A stretch of 64,000 bases of DNA, from positions 13,520,182 through 13,584,181 of the forward strand of contig OX419345.1 of NCBI GenBank assembly GCA_948470475.1. Reading direction: 5' to 3'. This DNA is from Galaxea fascicularis. Taxonomy: Eukaryota; Cnidaria; Anthozoa; Scleractinia; Euphylliidae. The position numbers and the translations under genes are program-made. Below the pieces are notes generated by a model that saw only the letters and a list, made by a program, of their open reading frames with translations, ran no database searches and had not been told where the DNA came from. Below, piece after piece: positions 1 through 13,049 of this stretch. How positions within the stretch are numbered: position 1 is the first letter of the stretch; each line of letters starts with the position of its first letter.

Positions 1-165
1 TTAATGGAGAAAAAGAACGAACTGGAACCGGAGCACTGGGTGTACCCCTTGAGCCTAGACACAACGAAGCCACTGAGCACGGCATACCACGCTGTAATAC
101 AAGCAAAAAGAACCAACTCTATATACACTATATACACAAGAAGCAACAGGAAAAAATATTCCCGC

Positions 166-1294
166 TCAATAACGCCCCCCTTTGGCAGGGGAGGGGGCGA
201 CGAGACTGGGGTTGCGGAAGGGGCAGCTAACCTTAGGGTGGTCCCCATCACATGAGCTGCAAACATGGCGGAAGCGGCATTCCCCAAATGGCCAACGGCA
301 AAGCCCATTATTCCACGAGGTGCAGCAAGGGGTGGGAGAATTAGAGCCCCGACTAACAGACGTGGTTGTCGATGAAGAGCTGACCAACTGCTGATTGGGA
401 GGGCGTGATGGAGACCGCAGATGAAAATTATACAAGTCGAGGTTCATCTTGGCCCAGTCAGTTTGCACCCGTTGCAGCCGCATCCCTACGAAAGGCCAGA
501 TCGTATTCCAACCACGCACGATTTGGAGAATGCCGAGCCGTTTGGATTATCAACAGTTTGTATTTTGTGAGGTCCGGCCATCGATGAGGGTGAGCTGCAC
601 ACATAATCATCTGATAAATGGTGAAAGCCTCAGTCCAAGTCAGAATATCCGTAATTTCCACTAACCAGCGTTTTCGAGAAACCAGCAACTTGCTGTCCAA
701 AAACGTATGCGGTTCCTGATCCACTGCGCGAAGGTTGGCCGACAATAAGTCAGCCAGGTCCACAAACTGACCACTGGTAATTTTTGAGACCAATTTGGCA
801 GGGATTGGCGCATGTCCCGGGCCTACAACAAACGCTTTTTCAAAAGACGGTGGCACAATCGAACTCCCCACGCCTGATGAGATGCTAGCATGAAAAGACA
901 TAACCGGGGAAGAGAATGACTCCACGAGGCGGGCCGAGTTGGAGCCAGAAATGGCAGGCACGGGAGGGAATGTAGAAACAAATGACGGTAACCTCAACGT
1001 ACCCGATGACGTCGCATAAGAGCCGGCCATGATCGTCGCAGCACTGGAGCTAACACTTGTAACAACCGATGGAGCGCTTGATACAGGAGTAGAGTTATCC
1101 CGGACAGCCGCAATGATAGTGGGCAGTGAATTCCCGAGAGCCGTCGCCACGGCCGCTGCTATCTCATCAGAAAGAGAGGAGGAAGTTCCCGCCGAAACCA
1201 CCACCGATGTTGCAGACGATGAAGGGGAAGAAGTACAAGCGGTCGAGACTAAACCAGCCGCCAGGCTGTTATTCGTTGAGCGTGGAAGAACCAT
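166..1294 (-). pseudogene. Retroelement gag-like ORF, frameshifted
   Basis: A minus-strand reading frame starts at 1294 with a long Ser/Thr/Ala/Val-rich, low-complexity region of about 130 residues. A more conserved-looking block containing PGHAPIPAKLVSK and FVDLADLL follows. The frame ends at 458, but the same protein continues in another frame from about 519 to 166, so a one-base shift lies near 460-480. The downstream part ends in a Cys/His cluster (C-x7-C-x5-C-x3-H, then further C and H residues), as expected for a nucleic-acid-binding knuckle. Such ORFs recur in cnidarian genomes next to reverse-transcribing or tyrosine-recombinase elements. I cannot assign the family from this piece, and no polymerase is visible before the window edge. 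The element sits inside what should be the last intron of RFC5, in the same orientation. Confidence 0.6.
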
Positions 1295-1858
1295 AACTGA
1301 CTCGCGTAGAATACGAACCCTCTACGACACTAGAAAAACAACGCAGAAAAACTACAGAAATACTCGAAAGCCCGCGAACGCCAACCCACCAAACGCTGAG
1401 CTAAACAAAACCACGAGGACAAGCGAAGGCACACGCATAATGTGCAAAGAGAACCGCTGACCGCTCGAACTGCCAGAGGGCGCCACAGAGAAGCCCAACA
1501 TGCAAGTAACACACGCACATGCTAAATAACAACGTTGCAGGCAACCCCCCCAAAATACTAATAACACACTAACGCTAACGCCACGCAACGCCACGCCACA
1601 ACAAACAGAGCAACTTGCTCCTAGTCGTTAACTAAGTTAAATTGCATTTAACCCTATGCTAATGAGAGATCAAAGATTTAAAATGACCACAATAATAGGA
1701 GTCTTGGTAACAACCAGCTACTTCCCTCATGAAGCTGGCTTCTCCAAAGCTTTAACGACGGTACTGAAAAGAGGCTCTCCAAGGAAGTGATTGCTTAAAA
1801 TAATTTCATTGTGCCCTGTAATGCAAGTGACTTCTGTGCAGACTAGAAATAAACTAAC

Positions 1859-4800
1859 CTCTGTGGACATACAAGTGCACCTCTGTGAGAATATCTTGAA
1901 GAGCAAGCCCTTTTAAGGTTTTCAGCTTCATTATGTCTGTTATAAAGTTAAGAAAAAGGACTAACAGATTCTCTGCTCAACATAACAGATGAATTGACAG
2001 TCATGGAAGTACAGCTGTACATGCATTTAGTGGATGTGAGAACTCATGAGGGAATTTAGCTTAGTTTTCCCCTCTCAAATCCAAAATCCAAAATGAATTT
2101 GTGCCCGGCCTTTCCACCTACCGGTACATTAATAATACAAGCTCCACTCTTTGAACATACAGCTGTACTTGTGCCAATGTAACCAATAATAATAATCTGT
2201 ATTTAATATCACTGACCCTCTACCAAGCCACTAAGGCTACCAGCAATAAAGAAAGAGAGGGGAATTGATTCTGCTGAATGAAATAAAAGGTAAAGTGGAG
2301 AAGATGAAGTACACAACATTGGAGGTCATTCTGAACTTCCACGACCGGAATAAATGTCCAGACTTTGATCAATACACAAAAAATAATGTTTAACATTTGC
2401 ATTATTAAAAAAATAAAAAAATAAAAAAAAAGAAATGTGGTGAGTGCAATGTTGAGTTTACATGAGCTTTTTTTTAAGAACATAAGAGAAGTACACAGAG
2501 AAGCATGAAACATAAGCCAGAGGAAATAAGCAGTATTAGAGAGAGGGGGGTTTCCAGTACTAGAGGAAGAGGTTACGTTATTTCTGTAAACGCACAGGCC
2601 TCTTTTGCCAATGACAATTCCAAATGAAATGTTAAACTTTTTTGGGGTTTCTCTCGCATACACCTGTACATACATGTGGAGGCTCTTCCTTTGTTTTAAC
2701 AAAATAGACATTTAATCAGCTATAGCACATTGCCATCTTGGTTGTGTTTTAAGCAGTCTCCATTGTTTTATGAATAATAATTATTCATTAACAGTGGTGA
2801 CAGCTTAATGTTACTAAGGATACTACTGTATGCTGTGTTAAAGTCCTCATTAAGCATCCACTCCACTATGTTTGCTATGTCTGATCTCAGAGGCTGCCCA
2901 GTGCAGGTGTAAACATTCACTTCATTGACTGTATCAAATGCCATGGCTGTGCTCTGAAAGCAACGTACATGTAAGCATGTCACAGTTGAGACTAGTCATC
3001 ACTGAATCTGACAGGTTGATTTTACAAAGAGTTGGTCTGGTTACAAAAGAACACACTGCAACAACTCTATAATAAAAGAAAACTAAGAGTTCCACTTTTT
3101 TCTGACCTGAAGAATATTCAAAGCTTTTCTCATGTCACCACTTGCCAACCTGACCAAGCTTTTCATTCCATCCTCTGAAACCTGGACTCTAAATCAAACA
3201 AAACCAAATTCAGATAAACATCATTTTTACCTTCAAACTAAACAGATTGTGTACAGAAGGTAACAGTGTGACTGAAATTCTAATTAGAGTTTATTATAAA
3301 TTAAAAGGCTAAATGTAAACAACTTATACTAGTGAAAGGCGATCCCTAAATACATGTATTATTTTTTTGAAAGCTGAAATTACTTATTGCAACTTAATGC
3401 ATTTACAATAGCTTTATGCATTCACAAAATAGTCTTAAAACACCAAGAAAAATGATTGGTTCTCTCAAATTGATTTTCCAAAGGGGAGAAAAAGTTAATA
3501 GTAAACAACAAACTCACCCCTCAGTGCTGATAACATGCTCTAATCTGGTTGTCATTTGCTCATTGTCAAGGGGTCCAAACCTAAATCGTGTGCAGCGTGA
3601 CTGGAGAGCTGGAATGATCTTTGTCAGGTAGTTGCAAATCAAGCAGAACCTTGTATTTTCTGTAAATTTTTCCATAACTGCAACAAGACATCAGGGCTGT
3701 TAAAGGGGCAAGGGCCAGGGATTTCCCTTAATCCCCAGCTTCTGTGACAGTAGGGCAGCACATTTACCTGATACTACAACAGTCAGGTCCCCACCCCAAC
3801 CACCCTTTAATACAGAAGCGGAGATGTAGTGTTGAGTGTATTGGAGTATAAGGGGTACTGGCAAAATCTACTGAGGATAGCCTTGTAACTGGATTGATGT
3901 GAAGGGGAAGTAACAAGAATTATGTATGAAGAATTATGGATCCAAGTCACCCCTCACATAATTTAAAGTTTTCTTTACCACCCATATCTACCAGTAAATC
4001 AAAAACACACTAGCCTTTGCGAGCAGATACACCATCTTAAAAGCAGCTGAGGAAAAAATAGGATGTAATGGCATCCACACTAATATGGTACATGTACAGG
4101 TGTGTGTGTGTGGGGGGGAATTACTCCCTAACATGGCCTGAACTGGGACATGCGGCCCGATAGGGTATGGTTGTCAGAGTGTTTTGTCTTGAATGGGTTA
4201 CCGATTTCACCACTTTCTGTCTTATACAGGGTATCGCTACATGACCTGATGGCTTAAACAGGATAAGCTTAGATGTTTGTTTATAGAAGCACAGACCACA
4301 AGCCACCAGTTATTGGTGGGCTTCCTTTGACTTTCATAATTACAGTTTAAGATAAGCAGTAAAAGGTATAGAGCACCTCCCTACCCAAGAATTTGTTGAG
4401 TACCCCCTCCCCCTAGGGGGCTGTACATCATACAAGTGCCTTGAAAGGGTTTCAAAGTTGAGTGCACAGACCTTCTAATGTCACATACCTCTACGTAAGG
4501 CATTCTGTGCATCTTGAGTCATGGCATCTGCTTCGTCCAATATCACAAGCTTGAAACCAGATCTGCAGACAACAATACAGTAATTTACAGCTGAACCATT
4601 AAGCTTCAAGTCAAATACTATGCTAAAATGCCAAATCTGGACTTTAAATCTGCATGAATTTCTAACTAATTTTTCAAAGGCTGGCTATTCCCAGGAATTA
4701 TACAATGTACAAGTTTTGGTTAATAAAAAATTAAATACACCTTCATGGTAGAATGTTAACTTTAGGAAAGTTCTCAAATTTTCACTGATACACTAAAGTA

Positions 4801-7129
4801 CTGTGAATAATCACACCTAAAATAAACAGAAGAATAAACCAATCAAAATTATGAGTCTCTGAAGCTATATCTCAAGTTATCTATACAGTCATGTACAAAC
4901 AGTTTGTATTACAAATCTTTAACTTTTGTGAAGTTTCCATACTACATATTCTTCCATTAATTTTTTTCAATTAATGCTTTTATCATTTGACAACTATGTA
5001 ATCTAAGTTTCCTTGTTTTTACTTTTTCTTATGTGTTAACAATTTCTCTGCTTTTTCTCTGCTGACTACAGACCATTTAAGCCTCTGGTTTTGGCTTTAC
5101 TGTTGCATTACATGTTGGTACAACATGAAATTAAAAAAATGTTAACAAATATATGTATATTTTTGGGAAATAAAATGCAAGTACACATTAACCTACCCCC
5201 CAATTATGGCGATACATTTTTATATTTTAAATATATTTATTCATTTGCAATAATGATAATTAAAGTATCTATAAACTAGAGCTATTGGTGGGGAGACTTC
5301 AAGATGCCAAATGGCTTATAACCTACTCTATTAAAGTAAAACAATACGCAACTTACTTAAAAATTGTCCTTGTACTTGCAAAACTCAGAATGGCTCCACG
5401 AACAATGCCTATACCTCTATCATCTGAAGCATTCAACTGTAACAGAAGACATGCAAGACTACTAAGAATAATATTTTACCCATGAATGCAATTGGGCATC
5501 AATGGTCAAACTCTGTACAGTGTACATGTGTTGTTTTGTCTAAATGAAGAAATATGTTTATTCCTGTATCTGTTTAATGCTTTATTTTGTTATTTATTAC
5601 AAATACTGATTGACCATGTAAATATCTCTCACCTCAAGAACCATGGAGTTGAATTCACGAAGGTTGTAAATCTGTTTGGCCACAGCAAGGATTGTGGAAG
5701 TTTTCCCAGTTCCAGGAGGACCATAGAACAACAGATGTGGCAAGCGATCTTCATCAACAAACCGTTTGACTGTCACAAAGAGGAAAGAATTGAATTTAAG
5801 TAACTTAAGTATAAACTTGAGAAAATAAGAATGCAAATCATTGGATGGAGGAGGATGAATGAGGCTAACTAAGCAAGAGCAATGATGATTTATAAAATTC
5901 ACTTGTTGTATAACAGCATTTTCCACAAATAATACCATCTGCAAAAAGCCTTTGGAAATAATGCTAGACCTGTAGTTAAGTGGTATCCACAAAATCCCTT
6001 ATTTTTCTGTTGTTGGAAAAATTTCTGACAAGATTTCCACACAGCCCCATGCATTAATTATACATGCATTTTGTGACTCAAACTCTGTTCGCTTTGGGAA
6101 AAGGGTTAGTAGAACAGTAATGCATGTATAATTAACTTTATGTATGGGGCTCTGTGGAAATCTTTCCAAATTTCCATCACAAAGCAAAGTGCAAACTTAA
6201 AAGCAGTGCTAGACTACAAATTATTGTTTTAAGCATGCACCTGTGCTATGCTATGTGGTTTCTAACTTGCTGGTACAATGCAAATGCAAATGCAATACGG
6301 GTGCATGTTGCCTGTGCAAAGCAAGTTTAAAACCGCCGATCGGACGTTGGCTAAGTTGGTAGTCAATGCCGGACTACCATGTGGGAGGTTGAGCATTCAA
6401 ACCCTGGGTCTTTAAATAACTGAGGAGAAAGTGCTTCATTTGTGACGACATCTGCAAATGGTTAGACTATCTTGTCTTCTCTGATAAGGATGATAAACTG
6501 TAGGCCCCGTCTCACAACTCTTCATAATAATTATTATAACGTCAATTGATTCTGTGGGACGTTAAAGAACCACTAGGGATGTAACGAATCCTGCTGTAAC
6601 AATCCTTAGTGTTGCCCTTTGGTTGTTGCTTCACATAGGGATAACCTCTTTGTGCCTTTCCCCTTTAGAATTGTCCAAGAAAAGTTAATAGGAGTATGTT
6701 CAAAACGATTGCGAAGCATTAGTTTTCGTTTGCCTGTGTTACTGGACTTAAACTTACTTGTTGTAATTATGTCCTTGTGGGAGATCAGATCTTCTAAGCT
6801 GTTGGGTCGATATTTTTCAACCCTGTCGATAAGTAAGCATATTCGGAGTCAATCTTAAGCTTAAAATGCAAGCTTACATAAGATATACATGTATGACTTA
6901 GGAAATAATATTGACACTGTCTTCTTACTTCAGTTCTACAGGTTTTTATTTTTTGTAAACCGAGCAAATCCAAGACTAGCAAAGCCCACAGAAACGTCCA
7001 GAATTTACCCAACTTGTGTATAAAAAGTACTAAATCAAAATGTATAAAAACAAAAGTACAAAGACCAAATATTTTTGTTTCAACTTACCAAGGAAGATTC
7101 CTCTTTTGCTCTTGATTGGAAACGACCAT
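1859..7129 (-). CDS. RFC5: Replication factor C subunit 5 (RFC5), 3' end outside window
   Basis: RFC5 is a small AAA+ subunit of the nuclear clamp loader that places PCNA on primed DNA. Nine coding exons are supported on the minus strand: 7129-7089, 6822-6758, 5769-5633, 5436-5357, 4562-4489, 3677-3518, 3188-3107, 2953-2815 and 1936-1859. All introns are GT-AG and all phases agree, giving 285 complete codons. The start ATG at 7129 opens a short N-terminus leading into NLPWVEKYRP. Visible motifs are Walker A GPPGTGKT, LNASDDRG, Walker B ILDEAD, sensor-type CNYL and the Arg-finger SRCTRFRF. The last exon seen ends in VHR, about 50 residues short of the usual family length of about 340. That terminal exon is absent up to position 1 and probably lies left of the window, beyond the retroelement at 1-1620. 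An LTR element begins about 600 bp upstream of the start codon. Confidence 0.93.
6031..6163. repeat. Foldback (MITE-like) repeat in RFC5 intron 2
   Basis: An inverted repeat: AGATTTCCACACAGCCCCAT plus an ATTAATTATACATGCAT block on the left is mirrored by ATGCATGTATAATTAA and ATGGGGCTCTGTGGAAATCT on the right, with a loop of about 50 bp. It is non-coding, and no clear target-site duplication was seen. Confidence 0.6.
6340..6575 (+). mobile_element. tRNA-derived SINE in RFC5 intron 2
   Basis: The head looks tRNA-derived: an A-box-like TGGCTAAGTTGGTAG and, about 35 bp later, a B-box-like GCATTCAAACCC. A non-tRNA body follows, ending in TTCTGTGGGACGTTAAAGAACCAC. The body resembles a repeat I recognise as common in coral genomes. 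It has no coding potential. Confidence 0.6.
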
Positions 7130-7712
7130 TTTTACAAACAACGAATTCTAGAATTTGTTGAATGCCTTTCGAAAAGTAATGCGAGCAAAATCGTGTTTTC
7201 CGACAGAAATTGAAATCAGCGTAAAGGCAAGTGACAAATTGAAGCGAGTAACGCAAAGAAGATCCAAAATATAGGTGAAAATATGAACAACACCTACGCC
7301 ATCTTGTAAACTTTCCCGCCAAATTAATCGCACGCATAGCCAATAGCGTTGTCCGCTGACTGATTGAGCTGACCTAGGAAATTAACAATTTTAACATGTT
7401 TTAAATGCACTTTATTAACGCTATTTTACAAAATTCGCGCTAATTTAACGTGTCTTAATTAATGTGGATGTAAATTTAATGCACGCTATTTTACGACATT
7501 GTTATTTTAAAGCACCTTTATTTCATTTTGGGTCTAGTTAGGCTTCAAAACCAAATTTTCGGACTTGGTCTTGAAAGGTTTTACTGATGGAGGCCAAAGC
7601 GCAGTTTGGCGTTCAGAAATGTAAAGTGTGAGTTTGCAGATTATGAAAATCGCAGTAATTAAAGCAAGATGCTTATTGACAGATTCGCGTTGATTTAATG
7701 CATGTAAACCTA

Positions 7713-7868
7713 CGCCAGTGATAAGGACAGACGACACGATAATAGCGAAATACAAACTCTTTACTAAAGTACAACAAAGCCTCTGCAAAATGGCTGAGTA
7801 AAACAACACAACAGGTCCACGGGGAGACGCCCGCATAACGCATGCGCGGCCGACAATAACCGCTGGCG
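7713..7868 (-). repeat. 3' LTR (left copy)
   Basis: A 156-bp copy matching 13069-13224 except for two substitutions within the ACGGGGAGAC versus ACGAGCAGAC segment. Its ends are the inverted hexamers CGCCAG and CTGGCG rather than the usual TG and CA. Confidence 0.9.
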
Positions 7869-7872
7869 CAAC

Positions 7873-7885
7873 TTCTTCTTCTTCT
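7873..7885 (-). other. Candidate polypurine tract
   Basis: On the element strand this reads as a GAAGAAGAAG-type run ending three bases (TTG) before the LTR. This is the expected place for the plus-strand DNA primer of an LTR element. Confidence 0.6.
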
Positions 7886-8011
7886 GAGTAAATAGAAAAC
7901 TAACGTGTACAAAGTAAAAGAAACCTAACAAAAAGGTTGTGACCGACAATAACTGTTCTTGATAGCACTTAATTAAACGGGCTATTTCGGAAGTAACTGT
8001 CACCTAAAACA

Positions 8012-8881
8012 CTAGTCAAGAATGTACTCCTGTAAGTATGCTGGAGGTCGGCGGGTTCGCTGGGGTCTTGGTTCAGATGGAACAGGGACAGGAATACGAT
8101 CAGTGTCAGCGCGGGTGATGTCTTCTTGGTGCGGGACGTGGTGCGGGGAGGAGGCTGGAGGTTCAGGGCTAAGCGGACGTAACAGATCCGGTGGGGCAGA
8201 GGGCTGTTGGCACGGCTGAGGCTGCTCAGCAATCTCCTCACATTCGTCGTCGTCAAGTGTAGGGACAACAGAATGGGATGAAGGTGGTGGAAGGGTGTGT
8301 GGTACAGTGTAGCACTCGGCTAGCTTCACCTTGTAAGACGTAGCCCTGAGTTGCCAGCCGGAGAACTTCTTGATGAAGCACCATTCGCCATCGATACTAA
8401 CAATGAGATAGCGGTCACGGGCGCGTGACTTGTCTCGGTCACTCTTCATGTAAACCAGGTCTCCAACCTGCAAGGGGGGAACGGGAGCTTGTGGCCGGTA
8501 GCCGCCTTTGGCTGCTTCGCTGAAAGGATGGTTGGCTTGACGGGCTTTTTGTTTCGCTAAAATGAGTTGTAAGTCATTGATGGGTATCTGCTCATTGGAG
8601 AACTGGTTCCGTTGTGTCCAAAGCTCCCGTGAGGAAAGGCCTTGGCTGCGGAGTCGCGAGTTGAGCCGGGCAGTGGCAATGGCAAGACTGAGCTCAGTAA
8701 CTGGGCCTCCGCCGGGCTCCTGGCGCAATAGCTCTTCTTCTAGTTCCAGCACGGCTCGTTCGGCAACAGGATTTTTGTTGGTGTTTTTGACGCGGCCAAC
8801 TTCGACAGAGACGCCAAGATGTTGTAAGGCGTGGGTGTTTTTCAGCGAGACGAATCCAGGTGCAGGGTCGACACGAATCAC
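8012..8881 (-). CDS. LTR element: integrase core (C-terminal half) and tail
   Basis: This frame of 289 residues carries the second half of the retroelement integrase. IRVDPAPGF supplies the second catalytic Asp, and [10 protein letters not shown] supplies the catalytic Glu exactly 35 residues later (D-35-E). Further on, [17 protein letters not shown] resembles the small beta-barrel that follows the integrase core. The last 90 residues are Pro/Ser-rich and end in [11 protein letters not shown]. The frame overlaps the upstream pol frame by four bases (8878-8881) in a different phase, so the integrase is split between frames. The ATG at 8881 is therefore probably not a real start. Confidence 0.8.
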   Translation of the reverse strand: MIRVDPAPGFVSLKNTHALQHLGVSVEVGRVKNTNKNPVAERAVLELEEELLRQEPGGGPVTELSLAIATARLNSRLRSQGLSSRELWTQRNQFSNEQIPINDLQLILAKQKARQANHPFSEAAKGGYRPQAPVPPLQVGDLVYMKSDRDKSRARDRYLIVSIDGEWCFIKKFSGWQLRATSYKVKLAECYTVPHTLPPPSSHSVVPTLDDDECEEIAEQPQPCQQPSAPPDLLRPLSPEPPASSPHHVPHQEDITRADTDRIPVPVPSEPRPQRTRRPPAYLQEYILD

Positions 8882-10797
8882 AGCTTGGGGACCATCGAGG
8901 GGTGTAGACCCACCACTAATCGGGCAAGGGCATCACGAAGGGTATCACTCTTCTCGTCGGGTACAAGGCACGATGTAGTGTAAGAGGTGGCACATTCTCG
9001 CAAAAGTAAGATGAATTGGCGACAGCGTCTAATGATATCGGCTGCAAATGACACGCCTACAACTTCGGGTGGATCGTCTGAGGACTGACTGGTAAGGGAG
9101 GTAGGGAACTTCTTGAGTGAGGCACAAGTGTGGCAGGAGTCTGATACTCGAGCGATAGCGGCACTCATATCCAGGGCAAAGAAGTGACGCTGTATGACCA
9201 TTTGAAGTTGGTGCTTAGAGGGGTGGTCAAGCTTGATGTGAATAGCAGTAAGTAGGCCATCAAGTACGGAACGAGGTACGACGATCAACTCAATAGGGCG
9301 GGAGAGTGGTTGTTGACGCTGAACGACGAGCAGACCATCCTTGGAAATGGAAGTGACGTTAAGGTAGCGCTTTACGTCTCTGATATTAGTCAGCTTTTTG
9401 GAAGGGCGGGTGCCCTGTTTCAGGTGGGCACAGACACGCCGTAGATCGGGGCACTCATTTTGAACACTGAACCATGCAGGTCTGCTGGTGAAGGGGAGGC
9501 GCTTGGTGTTGTCAAGGACATCTTGAGTGGAGATGCCACGTACTACAGAAGACTCTGATTCGTGTACGAAAGAGCAAATTTGGCAGTTTGGTTCAGTGCA
9601 CTCAGGGGCATTGCGACTGGCAAAGTCCGAGGGTAAATTGGCGGTGCCAGCGAGATGCTGGAGGATAACTTGGTATCTACTGATGGTGGTCAAAAAGGAG
9701 GTAACACGTGGACTGGCAGAAAATTCGCCTCGGCAGAGTTTCTGCAGGGCTTGAACGCAGGGCTGGCTATCTGTCAAAACGCAGGCACGGTGCTTGGATT
9801 GGATGATGAAGGGGCTAAAGTGTTTTACCGCAGCTGCTATGGACAGCGCTTCGACCTCACAGGGTAACCATGTGACCTGATGTTTGCGTAGTTTAGAGCT
9901 GAAGAAGCCGGCAAGGAGAAGGCGGCCCTGGCGGGTAACGTACAAGGTGGCTCCGAGACCGCGTCGGGTGACTGAGCCATCAGTCACAATCCAGAGCTGG
10001 TCAGAGGCACGGGGGAGAACGATAGACTTGTGTGTGAGAAGGGCATCTTGTGCAGTGGTGAATTTCTGACGAAGGTTGGCATCCCACTGGACGTGGTCTT
10101 GAGACTGTAGATCGGCCAAGGATGACTCAAGTGCATCCATAAGTTGAGAGCAGTGGGGGAGGACACGGCTAAGGACTTTGTAGGCGCCGATGAAGGAACG
10201 CATACCTTTCACAGACTCTGGAGGAGAGCAGGTTGCGAGTGCAGCAACGCGGTGGGGGCTTGCAGATAAGGAGCCTTGTGACCAGATCCAACCCAATATG
10301 GTGGTTGTTTTGGGGCATATGACAGTCTTAGTGGCAGACAGACGGAGGTTACACCGGGCAAGGTCGTCAAGTATACGAGACCAGTTAGTTAAAAGTTCTT
10401 GCGGGGTGTCGCCACCACAATAAAGATCGTCGGCGAGTTTTGTAGCGCATCCCTCTTGGAGGAAGTCACCGAGGACACGACACATTAACTCCTCCAATGC
10501 GGTCTCTGAACCAGGCATTCCCATGGCTGACCTGGTATATACTCTGATACCGCGAAACGGAGTGGCCACACCGCAGTATTTCATGGAGGCCTTTGATAGA
10601 GGTATCTGGTAAAAGGCACGGGTGAGGTCAGACTTTATTATATACTTCCATGGGGCAATGGTGCGGAGAGTAGAATCGACGTCGGGCATCAGGGAGGGTT
10701 GTGGTTTGCTGTAGCGTCCAACGTCTGTGAAGGCTGTAACGAGACGAAAACCGCCAGAGGGTTTTTTTAACGAGAAATGAAGGATTGAGGTACTCAA
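8878..10797 (-). CDS. LTR element: reverse transcriptase, RNase H, integrase N-terminus
   Basis: A 639-residue frame. The RT section includes [16 protein letters not shown] (first catalytic Asp), a PFRG segment, SAMGMPGS and [10 protein letters not shown], where the usual Tyr before the catalytic Asp pair is Ala. The RNase H section shows IVTDGS, CEVEALS and VLTDSQ (Asp, Glu, Asp). The integrase zinc finger is HIKLDH followed by CHTC, and VSFAADII gives the first integrase Asp. The frame stops at PKL just before the second Asp, which appears in the next frame. The first dozen residues overlap the end of the upstream frame at a seven-base homopolymer, so the true protein is entered from upstream rather than from the ATG at 10797. 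Confidence 0.85.
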   Translation of the reverse strand: MSTSILHFSLKKPSGGFRLVTAFTDVGRYSKPQPSLMPDVDSTLRTIAPWKYIIKSDLTRAFYQIPLSKASMKYCGVATPFRGIRVYTRSAMGMPGSETALEELMCRVLGDFLQEGCATKLADDLYCGGDTPQELLTNWSRILDDLARCNLRLSATKTVICPKTTTILGWIWSQGSLSASPHRVAALATCSPPESVKGMRSFIGAYKVLSRVLPHCSQLMDALESSLADLQSQDHVQWDANLRQKFTTAQDALLTHKSIVLPRASDQLWIVTDGSVTRRGLGATLYVTRQGRLLLAGFFSSKLRKHQVTWLPCEVEALSIAAAVKHFSPFIIQSKHRACVLTDSQPCVQALQKLCRGEFSASPRVTSFLTTISRYQVILQHLAGTANLPSDFASRNAPECTEPNCQICSFVHESESSVVRGISTQDVLDNTKRLPFTSRPAWFSVQNECPDLRRVCAHLKQGTRPSKKLTNIRDVKRYLNVTSISKDGLLVVQRQQPLSRPIELIVVPRSVLDGLLTAIHIKLDHPSKHQLQMVIQRHFFALDMSAAIARVSDSCHTCASLKKFPTSLTSQSSDDPPEVVGVSFAADIIRRCRQFILLLRECATSYTTSCLVPDEKSDTLRDALARLVVGLHPSMVPKL

Positions 10798-12883
10798 CGG
10801 TAATTCCGATGTCCTCCGGACGCCGGAAGACCTGGCATTGTTCTAACTCGTCGAATTTCTGTTGCAATTCAACCAGCTTGTCACGGGAATATTGGGGAAC
10901 ACGGCCTTTGCGTTGTGGAGGCTGCACAGGTCCCATATTGACAGAGGCTTGGACAGGACCAGCTATGCCGTTGTAACCAACAATGGCAGAATTAAAATCT
11001 TCGTCGTGAGTCTGGAGCACTTCGCGGAACTGGTTGCGAATGGTGTCCGGTAGGATGTTGTCAGGGTCAATTTCAACGGCATCTGAGAAGAACCCGGGCT
11101 GAGGTGAGATGCTTCCACCAGGGTGGGGAGGTGGTGGGTGTGGACCAACAGGTGACGAGGGAGCCACAGCTGTGGTGTGGCGAGCTTGGCAAAGATGTTC
11201 GTGGCGTCGGACAGTCCTTGGCTCAGTAGTGTCGTTGACTAAACGAACTCTACTAGCAACTGCTTCTACAATTTGGGGCTGAGGCCAAAGTTGTGAAACT
11301 TTGGAGCATTTGTTGGATGGTGCATCGGTACGGGCTTCTATGGCCAAGGTGCAGTCGGGATCTATATGAGGTGGTAGGTCCAGCTCAAGATATTCCCCAG
11401 GGAGGACCACTGTTGTAGGGGCGGACGAGCGTAACACATAAGACTGGGTGCGACGGACGGCGTGAGCCTGGGAACTGGCACTTGTCTCGGGATGGTAGGC
11501 CAGTATTTCTGAGCCTTGGATAAGAACCTGACCCTTTGCTGAGCGAAGGGATATATCATTAGTGATCATAAATGGAGTTCCAGCTAAAACGTCAACATCT
11601 AAGTCGTCTACTACGAGGGCATCAAGGGTCAGGTATTTGCCAGCTCGTGAAAGAGTGAGGTGGGTCTCGCCAACAACGACAAGAGGCGTAACTCCATCTG
11701 CTTGTAGGGCCTGCTGGGATGTTTTTACGATGGGAGCGGCGATGCTACGGGCGACGGAGGCCTTGATCATGCTGGTTTCGGCACCAGTGTCTAAGGTGAG
11801 TTTAAGCGAGTGGTGATGGTAGAAGGCATTGAAATGGGGTGATTGCTTTGTGCTTACACGGCGAGACACAACCCTGGCCGAGGAATGGGGCGAAGAAGCA
11901 AATTCCTCCACATCAGGTGGACAGAAGAAATCAGAATCGGTGGGGTCATCGTCGTCATCTAGGCTACTTGCGAGGCGTGCTTTGGCGAGGAAAGCGCGAT
12001 CTTCGGCAGGTAGGTAAGTGCACTGACTTAAGAAGTGACGGTCATTACGTCCAGCCTGCTTACACAAGGGGCAAGACTTGACTTGTGGTTTAGTATATGC
12101 CTTTTGGGAGCGGTTGTAAGGGCCCCTCGGAGGCGGCTGTCTGAACTTCGATGCCGTGGAACGCAAGATTTTAGCATCAACATTGTTATTGATCTCTTCC
12201 AGGAGGGAATCCAATGCTTGAGAAATTTCAGGTTTGAGAGATGCAAGAGACTTGGACCGGAGCTCAGTACCGTAGCGTTGCTTAACCAAACTGGGGAGGT
12301 CAGGGTGGACTAATCTCAACCATGTTAGTACTACAAGATTTTCTAGAGTGGGAGACATTTCCTCGTCGGTGTCGGGAACTTCGCCATGGTGTGAGATATT
12401 TCCATTTGCCAATAATAAATTATCTTCAATAAAGGACATCAGACGTTGATAGAGATCCTCGGGGCGCTCAGCAGGGGCAAGTGTGATGTTGTTGAAGTCG
12501 AGGAAGTGAGCACCGGTTGATTGGAAACCAAAGTGAAGGCGAATCGCTTGCCAGATAGAGCTCATGGAGGTTGAGTTCTTGACGATGGTGTTACGAGAAA
12601 TTACAGGACAATAGTTCGCAATTTGTCCAAGCATTAATTCAAGATGAGTACACTTTTGTTGTGCTGTTCTACGGGAAGCTTGAGGAACGGATTCGGGGTC
12701 GTCCTGGAGGCCGCGACGAGGGCTGCCGGGGAATTTTTTCAACCATGTCACGCCATCAGCGAGAAAGCCCGCGAAATTGCGGTCGAGGGAAAGAATGTAC
12801 TGAAGATTTTGTCTCCAGGCTTCGAACGACGTTATCGTTTCTTGTTTCGTTAAGGACCACTGTTTTGGTGCTCTTGGATTCAT
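10628..12883 (-). CDS. LTR element: Gag and protease, running into RT
   Basis: A 751-residue frame starting at 12883, about 165 bp inside the primer-binding site. The first 250 residues form a helical, capsid-like region. A zinc knuckle variant at about residues 270-286 has the form C-x2-C-x8-H-x4-C (CPLCKQAG...HFLSQC). The retropepsin motif [10 protein letters not shown] lies at about residue 360. After a Pro-rich linker the frame enters the RT N-terminal region ([16 protein letters not shown], then [10 protein letters not shown]) and is shifted out of phase at the run of seven A on this strand (10762-10768). The remaining codons to 10628 are therefore out-of-frame sequence. Gag and Pol are not separated by a stop, which suggests one polyprotein originally. 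Confidence 0.82.
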   Translation of the reverse strand: MNPRAPKQWSLTKQETITSFEAWRQNLQYILSLDRNFAGFLADGVTWLKKFPGSPRRGLQDDPESVPQASRRTAQQKCTHLELMLGQIANYCPVISRNTIVKNSTSMSSIWQAIRLHFGFQSTGAHFLDFNNITLAPAERPEDLYQRLMSFIEDNLLLANGNISHHGEVPDTDEEMSPTLENLVVLTWLRLVHPDLPSLVKQRYGTELRSKSLASLKPEISQALDSLLEEINNNVDAKILRSTASKFRQPPPRGPYNRSQKAYTKPQVKSCPLCKQAGRNDRHFLSQCTYLPAEDRAFLAKARLASSLDDDDDPTDSDFFCPPDVEEFASSPHSSARVVSRRVSTKQSPHFNAFYHHHSLKLTLDTGAETSMIKASVARSIAAPIVKTSQQALQADGVTPLVVVGETHLTLSRAGKYLTLDALVVDDLDVDVLAGTPFMITNDISLRSAKGQVLIQGSEILAYHPETSASSQAHAVRRTQSYVLRSSAPTTVVLPGEYLELDLPPHIDPDCTLAIEARTDAPSNKCSKVSQLWPQPQIVEAVASRVRLVNDTTEPRTVRRHEHLCQARHTTAVAPSSPVGPHPPPPHPGGSISPQPGFFSDAVEIDPDNILPDTIRNQFREVLQTHDEDFNSAIVGYNGIAGPVQASVNMGPVQPPQRKGRVPQYSRDKLVELQQKFDELEQCQVFRRPEDIGITVEYLNPSFLVKKTLWRFSSRYSLHRRWTLQQTTTLPDARRRFYSPHHCPMEVYNKV

Positions 12884-13049
12884 TTCGTGTTCTTAAATGA
12901 ATAGAGGAAAGGCAAAATGTGTACTTATCTGTGAGTCCTTGAGTATTGTTGACACAGCTATCGACTAAGCTGTTTCGCTAGTTCCTCGCTTGGAAATCGG
13001 TCGACGATCCGTTATGGGCTGGCTGTCTCTAAGTACGAGACGAGGGTAA

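Noticed and set aside
458..1460. Plus-strand ORFs opposite the gag-like frame (for example 1029-1460)
   Set aside because: Antisense shadows of the Ser/Val-rich gag-like region, without motifs of their own.
2220..2711. 163-codon minus-strand ORF
   Set aside because: It lies within an RFC5 intron, has a low-complexity Phe/Leu-rich composition and no recognisable domain.
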